NCBI GenBank assembly: GCA_001874305.1
Contig: MPCU01000011.1
Coordinates: 1 to 64,000 of the forward strand
Source: Bacteriovorax sp. MedPE-SWde
GTDB lineage: Bacteria > Bdellovibrionota > Bacteriovoracia > Bacteriovoracales > Bacteriovoracaceae
Length of the DNA stretch: 64,000 bases
Direction of reading: 5' to 3'
Shown here piece after piece: positions 43,487 through 53,156 of this stretch. How positions within the stretch are numbered: the first letter of the stretch is position 1; each line of letters begins with the position of its first letter. Under the pieces are notes generated by a model. That model had not been told where the DNA came from. It searched no databases and saw nothing but the letters and a program-made list of their open reading frames with translations. The translations under genes were made by a program, and so were the position numbers.

Positions 43487-44986
43487 TTATTTTTTGTAAT
43501 TCTTAATTTGTATAAACCCTGGAATCTTTTGTGATTTAAAACCACCTTTAATTATTCCTTTTGCTTCTGGATGCTTATAACCTTCAAGAAGTCCTGTATC
43601 TACATTGAATGCACCAACAAATGCTTTCGCTGGGATTTTATATAGGTTACAACCCTTTCTAATTTTCTTATAATCATCTCTAAGTCTATCTCTGTCTCCT
43701 TCACGACACTTTGTTGACTTATTCTTTTGCTGAGTAACTAATGGATAGTTCTTAAACTTGAAAGTTCCTTCCTCTAATATTCTTTCAGAAGATACTCCAG
43801 AAGCATCTACACTTTGCTTATGTGAAGTTACTGCATTTTCATGCGTTCCTCTTACACCATCTTTAGTAAGTGCAAAGTCCCAAGTAAATACTGCATCTTT
43901 GTTATAACTCTTTTTCATCGATGCTTCGTCTTGATACTTTTCAAGTGCATAGACTTTAACTAGCGGTGTTCCAACCGGTAGTAAGTGTCTTAAGAAAGCA
44001 ACTGTTGGGTTACTTACTCTTGAACAACCTGAACTTCTTAATGAAGTAAATGTATTTGCGATGGCACCTAAGAAGTCTTCACCTTTCGCTCTTTTAATAT
44101 TTTCTTCTGATGACTCGGCCCAACCAATTGTTCCGTGTGTCCACTGATCTTGCCCATAATTTGGCTCTACAAGTGCTGTATACCAACCAAATGCTCCTCT
44201 CATCATGCCTTTGTAAGAACATTTTCTCTTACCATCTTTTGTTGAACAGTATTCCCAAGGCATATACTCACCCTTGAACCACTTTGACCAACTATCATCT
44301 GGGCTAGGTTGTTCCGGAGATTTTGGATCAAACCATGATGGGTAGTGTCCACCATTTCTATCTTGATAAAACTTATGCCATTCAAAAATTCTATAATTTC
44401 CAACTTGAGTTCTCTTTCCAAACTTCTTATCACCTTTTTTAAATCCGGCAACAAAGTCTGTTTGAAGAAGAAGTTTTGGAGGACATGAATTATCCTTACA
44501 AACTCTTTGATAAACTCTTAGTTTTTCTGTCGCAACATTTTGAACCATATATACATCAGCATCAAAATCTTTATAATCTTGATACTCAGATAGTCCTCTT
44601 ATCTTCATAAATAATGTTTTATTTCTTAGTGCATAATCAGATGAACTATTGATCTTAACTTGGATATATTTCTCACCTAATTCTTCAGCCATTCCAATAA
44701 CAGTCAGACGATCTAGTCTTCCGGCCATTCTATGTCTCTTTAACTCACCGTTCACTTTCTTATAAGTATTCACATAACGGTCATAAACCATCACCTGATC
44801 ACCTACTTTAAGTTCAGACTTTGCCAAAAACTTCTTTGGAACTTCTCCGGCCTTAAAGCCTGTTTTTGAGAAATTATTGACCGAAATGTCTTTCATTTGT
44901 GGATAAGAATACGGCGTAGCTGTCGCTGCAAGCGCAGAAGTTATTGATATTCCTAGTAAAACCTGTCGCAAAAGTGCTTTTTTCAC
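43487..44986 (-). CDS. Large L,D-transpeptidase (YkuD-like)
   Basis: The GTG at 44986 has GGAGG 5 bp upstream and gives 499 residues with signal peptide MKKALLRQVLLGISITSALA. About residues 55-160 are beta-rich. The catalytic YkuD part begins near LRVYQRVC and has H284 in TIGW context (WTHGTIGWAES) and the nucleophile C321 in RSSGCSRVSN, followed by LLPVGTPLVKVY. A C-terminal extension of about 150 residues with further Cys is unassigned. Such enzymes form 3-3 cross-links in peptidoglycan or attach proteins; predatory Bdellovibrio uses several on prey and self wall. Its joint position with capA suggests envelope remodelling. Confidence 0.9.
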   Translation of the reverse strand: MKKALLRQVLLGISITSALAATATPYSYPQMKDISVNNFSKTGFKAGEVPKKFLAKSELKVGDQVMVYDRYVNTYKKVNGELKRHRMAGRLDRLTVIGMAEELGEKYIQVKINSSSDYALRNKTLFMKIRGLSEYQDYKDFDADVYMVQNVATEKLRVYQRVCKDNSCPPKLLLQTDFVAGFKKGDKKFGKRTQVGNYRIFEWHKFYQDRNGGHYPSWFDPKSPEQPSPDDSWSKWFKGEYMPWEYCSTKDGKRKCSYKGMMRGAFGWYTALVEPNYGQDQWTHGTIGWAESSEENIKRAKGEDFLGAIANTFTSLRSSGCSRVSNPTVAFLRHLLPVGTPLVKVYALEKYQDEASMKKSYNKDAVFTWDFALTKDGVRGTHENAVTSHKQSVDASGVSSERILEEGTFKFKNYPLVTQQKNKSTKCREGDRDRLRDDYKKIRKGCNLYKIPAKAFVGAFNVDTGLLEGYKHPEAKGIIKGGFKSQKIPGFIQIKNYKK

Positions 44987-45196
44987 GTATTCCTCCAAAA
45001 AGTAAACTTAGTGTATTTCTATAATAAATATCACATTGCGCGACGCATCACATCAATTTTGGCCAATGGGTGAAGTTTTTACAATGATTGACCATAATTT
45101 GAACGCAAATTGAGAATGATATTTTCTGAGATTTTTGACACATTCAAAGCACTTAACCTATCATTTTAGTCACACATACATATTGGAGACAACAAA

Positions 45197-46798
45197 ATGA
45201 AACTAAGTACGCTACTTACGAGTGCAATACTCGTATCAACTTTAGTGTCGTGTAATGCGAAGAAATCAAATAAAAAGACTTTTGTTTATTGCTCAGAGGG
45301 ATCGCCAACGGCATTTAATCCTCAAGTAACAAGTGATGGGACTTCTAATAATGCTTCAGCTCACACTGTTTACAATAGACTTGTTGAGTTCAAAAGAGGG
45401 ACAACTGAAATAGGGCCAGCTCTAGCAGAAAGTTACACTATCTCTGATGACAAGAAGACTTATACTTTCAACCTAAGAAAAGGCGTTAAGTTTCATACAA
45501 CAAAATTCTTTACGCCAACACGTGAATTCAATGCTGATGACGTAATGTTCTCTTTTAATAGAATGTACAAAAAGAATCATTCATTCCACAAAGTAAGTGG
45601 TGGAACTTATGAGTACTTTAATGGAATGGGAATGAGCTCTCTCATTAAAGACATCGTTAAAGTTAATGACTATCAAATCAAAATTATCCTTAACCAACCA
45701 GAAGCTCCTTTCTTAGCTAATATGGCAATGAGCTTCATGAGCGTTCTTTCTGCTGAGTATGGTGCCAACCTAGAAAAAGCTAATAAGAAAGAAGAGATTG
45801 ATAACTACCCTGTTGGAACAGGACCATTTGTTTATCAATCATATCAAAAAGATAATGTGATTAAGTATAAAGCAAACAAGAGCTTCTTTAATGGTGCTCC
45901 AAAAATCAATAAGCTTGTCTTCTCTATTACACCTGACTCTTCTGTTAGATACCAAAAGCTTAAGGCCGGTGAATGTCACCTAATTATTGAGCCTTCACCT
46001 TCTGACCTTGATGCGATGAAGACAGCTGAAAATATTAAGCTTCAAACAGGTGCTGGACTTAATGTTGGCTACCTTGCAATGAATACAGAGAAAGCTCCTT
46101 TCAATAACACTGACGTTAGAAAGGCAATTAACATGGCACTAAATAGAGGATCATATATTGATGCTATCTATCTAGGACATGCTAAAGTAGCAAAGAATCC
46201 ACTACCTCCAACAATCTGGTCTTATAATGATGCAGTATCTGACTACAACTTCAACCCAGAGAAAGCTAAGGCACTACTAGCAAAAGCTGGTTACAAGGAT
46301 GGTTTTGAAACAACTCTTTGGACTCTACCTGTATCTCGTCCGTATAATCCAAATGGAAAGAAGATGGGTGAATTAATGCAAGCTGACCTTGCAAAGATCG
46401 GAATCAAAGTAAAACTAGTTTCTTATGACTGGCCAACATACTTAAAGAAATCTTCTCAAGGTGAGCACCAAATGCTTCAACTTGGTTGGAGTGGTGACAA
46501 TGGTGATCCAGACAACTTCCTTCATATCTTACTTGGATGCCAAGGAGTTAAGGCCGGATCAAACTATGCAAGATGGTGTAACAAAGACTTTGATTCTCTA
46601 GTTAATAAAGCAAAGCTTATTACGGACAAAACTGAAAGATCAGCTCTTTATAAGAAAGCTCAAATCATCTTTAAAGATATGGCCCCTTGGGTAACGATTG
46701 CACACTCTACAATTTTTAGAGCGATGGCAAAGAATGTTGAAGGATATATTATTGACCCACTAGGTGGAGATATGTTCGACAAGGTGGACTTAAAATAA
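45197..46798 (+). CDS. dppA: Peptide ABC transporter, substrate-binding lipoprotein
   Basis: The 533-residue lipoprotein has lipobox LVSC (Cys19), the SBP_bac_5 opening FVYCSEGSPTAFNPQVTSDG and GPALAESYTISDDKKTYTFN, then LRKGVKFH and FNADDVMFSFNRM, ending in the usual DppA/OppA second-lobe pattern (NFNPEKAKALLAKAGY). It captures di- or oligopeptides outside the inner membrane. A GGAG ribosome-binding site precedes the ATG. It overlaps dppB by one base. The symbol reflects likeness to Dpp; Opp specificity is possible. For a predator this is a route for prey peptides. Confidence 0.94.
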   Translation: MKLSTLLTSAILVSTLVSCNAKKSNKKTFVYCSEGSPTAFNPQVTSDGTSNNASAHTVYNRLVEFKRGTTEIGPALAESYTISDDKKTYTFNLRKGVKFHTTKFFTPTREFNADDVMFSFNRMYKKNHSFHKVSGGTYEYFNGMGMSSLIKDIVKVNDYQIKIILNQPEAPFLANMAMSFMSVLSAEYGANLEKANKKEEIDNYPVGTGPFVYQSYQKDNVIKYKANKSFFNGAPKINKLVFSITPDSSVRYQKLKAGECHLIIEPSPSDLDAMKTAENIKLQTGAGLNVGYLAMNTEKAPFNNTDVRKAINMALNRGSYIDAIYLGHAKVAKNPLPPTIWSYNDAVSDYNFNPEKAKALLAKAGYKDGFETTLWTLPVSRPYNPNGKKMGELMQADLAKIGIKVKLVSYDWPTYLKKSSQGEHQMLQLGWSGDNGDPDNFLHILLGCQGVKAGSNYARWCNKDFDSLVNKAKLITDKTERSALYKKAQIIFKDMAPWVTIAHSTIFRAMAKNVEGYIIDPLGGDMFDKVDLK

Positions 46799-47814
46799 TG
46801 AAAAGCTTTTTAAAAGATAAAATATTACAACTAATCCCAACTCTTGTTGGGATTTCTCTTTTCTCCTTCTTTATAATCAGACTTGTTCCAGGTGATCCAG
46901 TCATGTTAATGCTAGGAGAGAGAGGGGCAGACCCAAAAATTTATCAAGAGATGACTCAATCTTTAGGTCTAGATAAACCAGTACTTGAACAATATGCAAT
47001 CTATATGAAGAATGCAGTTCAAGGAGACTTTGGTAAGTCTATTGTTAGTAAGAGAAGTGTTACCTCTGAGTTCTTTGCACGTTTTCCTGCAACACTAGAG
47101 CTTGGAGTATGTGCCATGATCTTCGCAATCCTTCTTGGTATTCCAGCAGGAGTATATGCAGCAGTTCACAGAAACTCTCTCCCCGACTACCTCCTCATGG
47201 GAAGTTCCTTAGTTGGATACTCTATGCCAATCTTTTGGTGGGGCCTGATCTTAATTATAATATTCTCGGTAACCCTTGGTGTAACTCCTGTTTCAGGAAG
47301 ACTCTCTGTAATGTTTGATGTTCCAAGCATGACAGGGTTTATGTTAATAGACTCCCTCTCTCCAGAAGTTATTTCAGAAGAAGGATTCGCACCATTTATA
47401 AGTGCCGTAAGACACTTAATCCTTCCAACAATAGCAATGGGAACTATTCCATTAGCAGTTGTTGCAAGAATGACAAGATCTTCAGTCTTAGAAGTTCTAA
47501 GTGCACCATATGTTCAAACAGCAAAAGCAAAAGGACAAAGCTTTAATAAAGTTGTTTGGAGGCATGCTTTTAGAAATGCATTAATCCCAATTGTTACAGT
47601 TATCGGACTTCTCTTTGGAAGTATCATTACTGGAGCGATCCTGACAGAGACTATTTTCTCATGGCCAGGAATTGGTAAGTGGCTTGTTGCAAGTATTCAC
47701 GCTAGAGACTACCCAGTTATTCAAGGCGGGATTCTCTTTATAGCGACAATGGTAATCGCCATAAACTTCCTTGTAGATATTATCTACACATATGTTAACC
47801 CAAAAATTAGATAG
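46798..47814 (+). CDS. dppB: Peptide ABC transporter permease
   Basis: The 338-residue inner-membrane protein has six helices, the opening LQLIPTLVGISLFSFFIIRL, LVPGDPVMLMLG, and the EAA loop (VQTAKAKGQSFNKVVWRHAF then RNALIPIVTVIG) that contacts the ATPase. These are marks of DppB/OppB permeases. It overlaps the dppA stop by one base and pairs with dppC. Confidence 0.95.
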   Translation: MKSFLKDKILQLIPTLVGISLFSFFIIRLVPGDPVMLMLGERGADPKIYQEMTQSLGLDKPVLEQYAIYMKNAVQGDFGKSIVSKRSVTSEFFARFPATLELGVCAMIFAILLGIPAGVYAAVHRNSLPDYLLMGSSLVGYSMPIFWWGLILIIIFSVTLGVTPVSGRLSVMFDVPSMTGFMLIDSLSPEVISEEGFAPFISAVRHLILPTIAMGTIPLAVVARMTRSSVLEVLSAPYVQTAKAKGQSFNKVVWRHAFRNALIPIVTVIGLLFGSIITGAILTETIFSWPGIGKWLVASIHARDYPVIQGGILFIATMVIAINFLVDIIYTYVNPKIR

Positions 47815-47823
47815 GATATTCCA

Positions 47824-48705
47824 ATGCAAGTAGAAGAAGTTGGATTTAAACATTCAGTAAGAGAGTTCTGGGATCACTTTAGTGATAACAAAGGTGCAGT
47901 GTTTGGGTTATTTCTAGTTCTATCTTTTATAGTTCTAGCAATCTTGGCCCCTGTTATATCACCATATGGATCAAGTGAAATATTCCCTGGTCAACTAAGA
48001 CTTCCTCCATTTTGGAGTGAAGGCGGTAGTTTTCAATTTATACTAGGAACAGATGACCTCGGAAGAGATGTACTGAGCCGCCTTATCTGGGGTGCGCAAA
48101 TCTCCCTATTTGTTGGTGTCTCCATCGTATTTCTCTCAACAATAATCGGAACAACTCTAGGGCTTATGGCCGGTTACTTTGGAGGTAAGACAGATATAGT
48201 GATCATGAGATTCATTGATATTCTTATGGCCTATCCAAGTATCTTATTAGCGATCATTGTCGTTTCAGTTATTGGACCAGGTGTTACAAATGCAATTATC
48301 GCAGTTGCGATTGTTAGTATTCCATCTTTTACAAGGCTTGTTAGAGCAAATGTTTTAGAAATAAAAGAAAGACAATTTGTTATGGCCGCCAAAACTTTTG
48401 GCGCAGGACCATGGAGAATCATGTTTAAAGAGATTCTTCCAAACTGTATGGCAACGCTCATAGTTCAAACAACTCTCGGTCTTAGTGAAGGTATACTCTC
48501 CACTGCGGCACTTGGCTTCCTAGGTCTTGGTGTTCAAGCACCAACTCCAGAATGGGGAATCATGTTAAGTGATGCCAGACCTTATATTGAAAGTTCACCC
48601 TGGCTCGTAACTCTTCCAGGTCTTTGTATTCTCGCAGTTGTTCTTGGACTAAATCTCTTTGGAGATGGTTTAAGAGACGCCCTAGACCCAAAACTTAAGA
48701 GGTAG
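47824..48705 (+). CDS. dppC: Peptide ABC transporter permease
   Basis: The 293-residue protein has a cytoplasmic N-tail typical of OppC_N (REFWDHFSDNKGAVFGLFLV), LGTDDLGRDVLSRLIWGAQI, and the EAA loop (FVMAAKTFGAGPWRIMFKEI then LPNCMATLIVQ). It forms the membrane channel with dppB. The gap to dppB is 9 bp and to dppD 4 bp. Confidence 0.95.
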   Translation: MQVEEVGFKHSVREFWDHFSDNKGAVFGLFLVLSFIVLAILAPVISPYGSSEIFPGQLRLPPFWSEGGSFQFILGTDDLGRDVLSRLIWGAQISLFVGVSIVFLSTIIGTTLGLMAGYFGGKTDIVIMRFIDILMAYPSILLAIIVVSVIGPGVTNAIIAVAIVSIPSFTRLVRANVLEIKERQFVMAAKTFGAGPWRIMFKEILPNCMATLIVQTTLGLSEGILSTAALGFLGLGVQAPTPEWGIMLSDARPYIESSPWLVTLPGLCILAVVLGLNLFGDGLRDALDPKLKR

Positions 48706-48709
48706 CCCA

Positions 48710-49675
48710 ATGACATTATTAGTAGCTAAGAACTTACAAATACAATTTAAAACGAAGAAAGGTATAATTACTGCAGTTAGAGACGTCTCTTTCTCTGTCG
48801 AATCAGGGGAAACTCTCGGAGTCGTTGGAGAATCAGGTTGTGGAAAGAGTATTACGAACATGGCACTTATGGGACTTCTTCCAGACAACGCTATCGTTAC
48901 GGCCGATACACTTTCATTCAATGGCGTCGATCTTCTCTCTCTAAACGAGAAAGGCTGGCAAGACATTCGTGGCGGACAAATGGGAATGATTTTTCAAGAT
49001 CCCATGAATAGTCTGAATCCTTGTTATACAGTTGAGCAGCAAATCAACGAAGTCCTAGAAATTCATTGTCCAGAAATGACAAAGGAGCAAAGGGCCGAAA
49101 AGATTCTATCACTACTGGTAGATGTAGGAATACCTGCTCCGAAAGAAAGACTTAGTGCTTATCCACATGAGCTTTCAGGAGGAATGAGTCAAAGAGTAAT
49201 GATTGCTATGGCCATCGCTTGTAATCCAAAGCTTTTGATTGCTGATGAGCCAACAACGGCGCTTGACGTTACTGTACAGCAGCAGATCTTAGAGCTTCTT
49301 GAAAAGCTTCAAAACGATCATGGAATGTCTGTTATCTTTGTAAGTCACGACCTCTCTGTAGTAAAAGATATCACAAAGAAAATTCAAGTTATGTATGCCG
49401 GAGAAATTATAGAATCCGGAATTACAAAAACAATCATTAGTAATCCAGAGCACCCATATACAAAAGGGCTTCTTGATTCAATACCTTCTTTTCATGACAC
49501 AAAGGATGATGTGCTCTTCTCTATTCCGGGCCTAGTACCTGATCTTCATTCAAGACCAAAGGGATGTCAGTTTGAAGGAAGATGTTTTAATAAGAAAGAT
49601 GATTGCTCTAGTTCATGGCCAACGATCACGCAGAAGGACGATAGAGTCCTTAGATGCCACTACCCATTAAAATAA
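48710..49675 (+). CDS. dppD: Peptide ABC transporter ATPase
   Basis: The 321-residue protein has Walker A GESGCGKS, Q-loop FQDPMNSLNP, signature LSGGMSQRV, Walker B LLIADEPTTALDV and the H-loop FVSHDLSVV. The C-terminal oligopeptide/dipeptide extension has CQFEGRCFNKKDDC, Cys residues seen in some DppD proteins that hold a [4Fe-4S] cluster. It hydrolyses ATP on the inner face together with dppF. Confidence 0.95.
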   Translation: MTLLVAKNLQIQFKTKKGIITAVRDVSFSVESGETLGVVGESGCGKSITNMALMGLLPDNAIVTADTLSFNGVDLLSLNEKGWQDIRGGQMGMIFQDPMNSLNPCYTVEQQINEVLEIHCPEMTKEQRAEKILSLLVDVGIPAPKERLSAYPHELSGGMSQRVMIAMAIACNPKLLIADEPTTALDVTVQQQILELLEKLQNDHGMSVIFVSHDLSVVKDITKKIQVMYAGEIIESGITKTIISNPEHPYTKGLLDSIPSFHDTKDDVLFSIPGLVPDLHSRPKGCQFEGRCFNKKDDCSSSWPTITQKDDRVLRCHYPLK

Positions 49676-49688
49676 GAAGAGAAAATAT

Positions 49689-50630
49689 ATGACCGCAAAT
49701 TCACTACTCGTTCAAAATCTTAAAAAGTTTTACCCAGTTAAAGGTAGTTCTGAAAAATTTGTAAAAGCACTTAATGATGTTAGCTTTACACTTCCTCCTA
49801 ATACTACTCTAGGTATTGTTGGAGAATCTGGTTGTGGGAAAAGTACCCTTGCAAAAACCCTTATGGGACTTGAAGATAAAACTCACGGCAGTATTAGCTT
49901 CAATGACAATAGCTTTGATAATATGAGCAATAAGGTGAAGTATGAAACGATGCAAATGGTTTTTCAAGATCCCCTAGATTCTCTAAACCCAAGAAAGAAG
50001 GCCTGGGAAATTATAGCTGATCCACTTCTTATAAATTCAAAAGTTTCAAAAACAGAAGCACTAAAGAAAGCACAAGAGCTTATGGCAAAAGTTGGACTTA
50101 GACCTGAGCAATCTCACAAGTACCCACATATGTTTAGTGGAGGACAAAGACAACGACTCGGTATTGCTCGTGCTCTTATCCTTAACCCAAAAGTACTAAT
50201 ACTTGATGAGCCGGTATCTGCACTTGATGTTTCGGTACAAGCGCAAATTCTCAACCTATTAAAAGAGCTACAAAAAGATCTCGGTCTATCTTATATTTTC
50301 ATCTCCCATGACCTTTCGGTCGTAAACTACATGGCCGATGATATTATGGTTATGTACCTAGGAAGAGTTGCTGAATATGGCAACGCAGATAAGGTATTTA
50401 ACAATCCATACCACCCTTATACAAAAACGTTATTAAAGAGTGGTCACATTTCACAGAGTGAAGAGATTAAGAGTTTTCCAAAGCTAATAAGCTCAGAGCT
50501 ACCTTCTCCCCTAAATCCACCGACAGGTTGTGCATTTCACACGAGGTGTCCATTAGCGAAGGACGAATGTCATAGTATTCTTCCAGAGGTAGAAAGTAAG
50601 AACGAGAGAAGTGTTAGCTGTCTCTTGTAG
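49689..50630 (+). CDS. dppF: Peptide ABC transporter ATPase
   Basis: The 313-residue protein has Walker A GESGCGKSTLAKT, Q-loop FQDPLDSLNPR, signature FSGGQRQRLGIARAL, Walker B LILDEPVSALDV, H-loop ISHDLSVV and the C-terminal CAFHTRCPLAKDEC extension. It is the last gene of the complete dppABCDF unit. Its 3' end faces the PilZ-like gene 9 bp away, with no clear terminator. Confidence 0.95.
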   Translation: MTANSLLVQNLKKFYPVKGSSEKFVKALNDVSFTLPPNTTLGIVGESGCGKSTLAKTLMGLEDKTHGSISFNDNSFDNMSNKVKYETMQMVFQDPLDSLNPRKKAWEIIADPLLINSKVSKTEALKKAQELMAKVGLRPEQSHKYPHMFSGGQRQRLGIARALILNPKVLILDEPVSALDVSVQAQILNLLKELQKDLGLSYIFISHDLSVVNYMADDIMVMYLGRVAEYGNADKVFNNPYHPYTKTLLKSGHISQSEEIKSFPKLISSELPSPLNPPTGCAFHTRCPLAKDECHSILPEVESKNERSVSCLL

Positions 50631-50639
50631 ATAGTCCCT

Positions 50640-51560
50640 CTAGGCGACTTCTTCTAAGTGCTCAATTGCAAAGTCTTCAAACTTTTTAACGACACTAAGC
50701 AGAGGCGCCTTAACTTTCTTTTTATCGGATTCATTAAGATCATCAAAGTGAACAAAGAGGTAGTACTCATTGCCGTTTGAATAAACCATATTATTCTTAT
50801 TATTTCTGATCGAGAGAATATTCTTCTTTAATCGAAAACTAGTCCCTTTAACTTTCTTATTAAAAATATTCTTTGTGAATATTTCATCTAGATATGGGAA
50901 TTCTTTATTCTTCGCCGATTTAAATGGAGATAAGTTTGCCGAGAAAATGATCTCTTCTGAACAATCAAACTTTTGAATATCACTTCCCTCTATTTTTAAA
51001 AGCATTCCCTGTTGTGATAGTTGAACAATATTCGCATTAACATCTGACTGAATAGAGTCTAGAAAAGAACATTTTAAAGGAATATCAACCGATAATCTGA
51101 ATGATCTGGTTACATGATTCTCTTTTTCTAATAAGTTTTGAAAAACAAAAGTCTTATAGACATCGAAGTCAAACCAGCGCATGGACTGTAAGCGAATAAA
51201 TGGCCCTGAGCCGCTCTTAAAAGATAAAAGTGTATCTTCATTAATCTCAAACCATAATTCTCTTAGACGTGGATCTAGAAAGTATGTGTAGAGCTCTTTA
51301 AGGGTTGTTTCAATATTTCCCTGCTTGTTAATTATCCAAACAGGAACTTTATCGTATTCTTCTATTTTTTGGGCAATTTCACACGCTGTGTATGAGTTCT
51401 CGCTAGAGAGACTCTCTTCTTTCATCTTCTCTAGGAGAAGGTCCCAATTCGCCCAGTGTAACTTAATCTCACCACTGGTTACGAGGTTGAGCTCATCAAA
51501 GACTCGAGGTCTCTTAAAGTAAGTAAGTACGTTGTCATTTAAGTTTCTTCTATTCTTCAT
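50640..51560 (-). CDS. PilZ-like domain protein
   Basis: The 306-residue cytosolic protein has a first half without a clear family; a LWFEI/DTLLSFKSGSG stretch resembles the small flap before PilZ domains. From about residue 170 comes TRSFRLSVDIPLKCSFLDS and then ANIVQLSQQGMLLKIE, the order of an (R)xxxR loop followed by (D/N)xSxxG in PilZ. The first Asp is replaced by Gln and the Arg pair is partial, so c-di-GMP binding may be lost or weak. It is divergent from a degenerate HD-GYP gene, which supports a signalling context. AGGTG precedes the ATG. Confidence 0.6.
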   Translation of the reverse strand: MKNRRNLNDNVLTYFKRPRVFDELNLVTSGEIKLHWANWDLLLEKMKEESLSSENSYTACEIAQKIEEYDKVPVWIINKQGNIETTLKELYTYFLDPRLRELWFEINEDTLLSFKSGSGPFIRLQSMRWFDFDVYKTFVFQNLLEKENHVTRSFRLSVDIPLKCSFLDSIQSDVNANIVQLSQQGMLLKIEGSDIQKFDCSEEIIFSANLSPFKSAKNKEFPYLDEIFTKNIFNKKVKGTSFRLKKNILSIRNNKNNMVYSNGNEYYLFVHFDDLNESDKKKVKAPLLSVVKKFEDFAIEHLEEVA

Positions 51561-51768
51561 AAATCACCTAAAATTCATTGTTCTAGCTATTATAGTTACT
51601 TATCTGAGCATTTAAGTATGTTTAATGTTGGTATCTTTTCTAAAATCATTCATCTTTCAGACACTTAGACCCAAGAAATGGGGCTTTTTCAATTTTTTCA
51701 ATAAGTGGTTTTTTTGCCTACTTAATGGGTCAGCTTTCCATAAGTTACTGATAAGTTAAAATGATTAG

Positions 51769-52779
51769 GTGGACGCAAAACAATTATTTAAACAATCCCA
51801 TTTAGCACTTACTTTAGTCCCCTTCACTATAAGGGAGCTCTTTTATTTATCATCCTCACCCTGTGACATTTATATCTTTGAGAATGATTCATTTAAAGTT
51901 CTTTTAAGAGCAGGAGCCTATTTAGACGGTAAGACCTTAAAGGACATAATCCAGGCCGGTCATATCAAAGTATTCACTCATGAATCACAAAGAGGAAAGC
52001 TTGTTGAACTTCAACAGAATAACCTGAGATCAGTGACAAGATCATTCTCTATGGGTAGTCCAAGCGATAACTGTAAAAGACAACTTAGTTTACTCGCCCT
52101 TAATTTAAGATACCTTTTTGAGGACCCTACTAATGACGAGGCACTTAATCTTCAATATCAAAGCTTAAAGATTTTATTTAAATACCTCTTTCAGAATCCA
52201 AAAAAACACGAAGTAATTTATAAAGAGTTTATCAAGCAAGGCCATCATTATATTTTTACTCAGCCATTTATATCTTCACTCTTTCTTTTAGGGATCTTGA
52301 AGTCATCACATGCCTACAGTGAAAAAGATATCGAGACACTTTTCATCACTAGTTATTTTAAAGATATTGGCATGTCTGCAATACCTGTAGAAAAGTATGA
52401 CATTGAAGACTTAAATGATCATGACAAAATCATACTTGGAAAGCACGCTGATCTTTCTGTACAGATTCTTCAAGGAAGACTTCCAATCTCCCCTAACCAT
52501 CTTAAGATTATTGAATCACACCATAGCTTTAGTCTCTTAAGAAATAGTATGGAAAATATAGCACCACCAGAAAATTTAGTTGTGACAGGTTTTGAAACAA
52601 TGATGGTTAACATTACAGATATTGTAGCTGCAATGATTTCACCAAGACCCTACAGAGAAGCTACGACGCTATTTGAAGCACTTGACTTAGTTAAACTCAG
52701 AATTTCCAACCAATACCCTCAAGAATTTAAACTCATTGTAAATCACTTTAGAAGTTTCTTTAGTAATTCAGTCAGTTAA
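51769..52779 (+). CDS. Degenerate HD-GYP-like protein
   Basis: A GTG at 51769 is the first usable start after an in-frame stop; the Shine-Dalgarno is weak. The 336-residue protein has, from about residue 150, the HD-GYP helical order: TSYFKDIGMSAIP (normally HDIGKIGIP), LGKHADLSVQIL (H...G..iL), IIESHHSF (HHE..DGxGYP) and ITDIVAAMISPRPYREA (aDvyDAltsxRpYr). The HD pair is changed to KD and GYP is missing, so it likely lacks full phosphodiesterase activity. A c-di-GMP binding or scaffold role is possible. The N-terminal 130 residues are unassigned. Confidence 0.7.
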   Translation: MDAKQLFKQSHLALTLVPFTIRELFYLSSSPCDIYIFENDSFKVLLRAGAYLDGKTLKDIIQAGHIKVFTHESQRGKLVELQQNNLRSVTRSFSMGSPSDNCKRQLSLLALNLRYLFEDPTNDEALNLQYQSLKILFKYLFQNPKKHEVIYKEFIKQGHHYIFTQPFISSLFLLGILKSSHAYSEKDIETLFITSYFKDIGMSAIPVEKYDIEDLNDHDKIILGKHADLSVQILQGRLPISPNHLKIIESHHSFSLLRNSMENIAPPENLVVTGFETMMVNITDIVAAMISPRPYREATTLFEALDLVKLRISNQYPQEFKLIVNHFRSFFSNSVS

Positions 52780-52889
52780 AAAAAACTTTTCAAAGCGTTC
52801 ATAATATTTGAGAATTATTAATATAACCAAGGATAGGTTTTATAAAAGAGTCTCATATATATCATTCGCCAGAATTCTAGGGAGGGAAA

Positions 52890-53102
52890 ATGGCCGTACA
52901 AACAAGCCCACTTACAGGTATCATTGCTGAAGAACAAGTTTTCTTAGATTTTGGAGAGCATGAAGGAAAGTCTATCCTTGAAGTTCAAGACACTCTACCA
53001 GAATACTACTCTTTCTTAGTTGAAAAGAAAGATGAAGGTACTTGTATGATTAGAAGAAATAAAGACAAGTCTTATCGTCTTTACGCTTCTCATACTCACT
53101 AG
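52890..53102 (+). CDS. Small ExoX C-terminal-like domain protein
   Basis: The 70-residue cytosolic protein has a very strong GGGAGGG before its ATG. Its core FLDFGEHEGKSILEVQDTLP then EYYSFLVEK fits the short putative nucleic-acid-binding repeat (fGkhkGktixeixxxxPxYlxWl) found after exonuclease X or as stand-alone protein. The basic tail (IRRNKDKSYRLY) would suit nucleic acid binding. Function unknown. Confidence 0.68.
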   Translation: MAVQTSPLTGIIAEEQVFLDFGEHEGKSILEVQDTLPEYYSFLVEKKDEGTCMIRRNKDKSYRLYASHTH

Positions 53103-53125
53103 AATATAAAATTGATTTCATAAGA

Positions 53126-53150
53126 TTAGCACTTCAATTTGGAGTGCTAA
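53126..53150. terminator. Bidirectional hairpin between convergent genes
   Basis: TTAGCACT/AGTGCTAA with a 9-nt loop sits between the ExoX-like gene and the flagellin 3' end. AT-rich flanks occur on both sides but no long U-tract. Confidence 0.65.
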
Positions 53151-53156
53151 TTTCAA

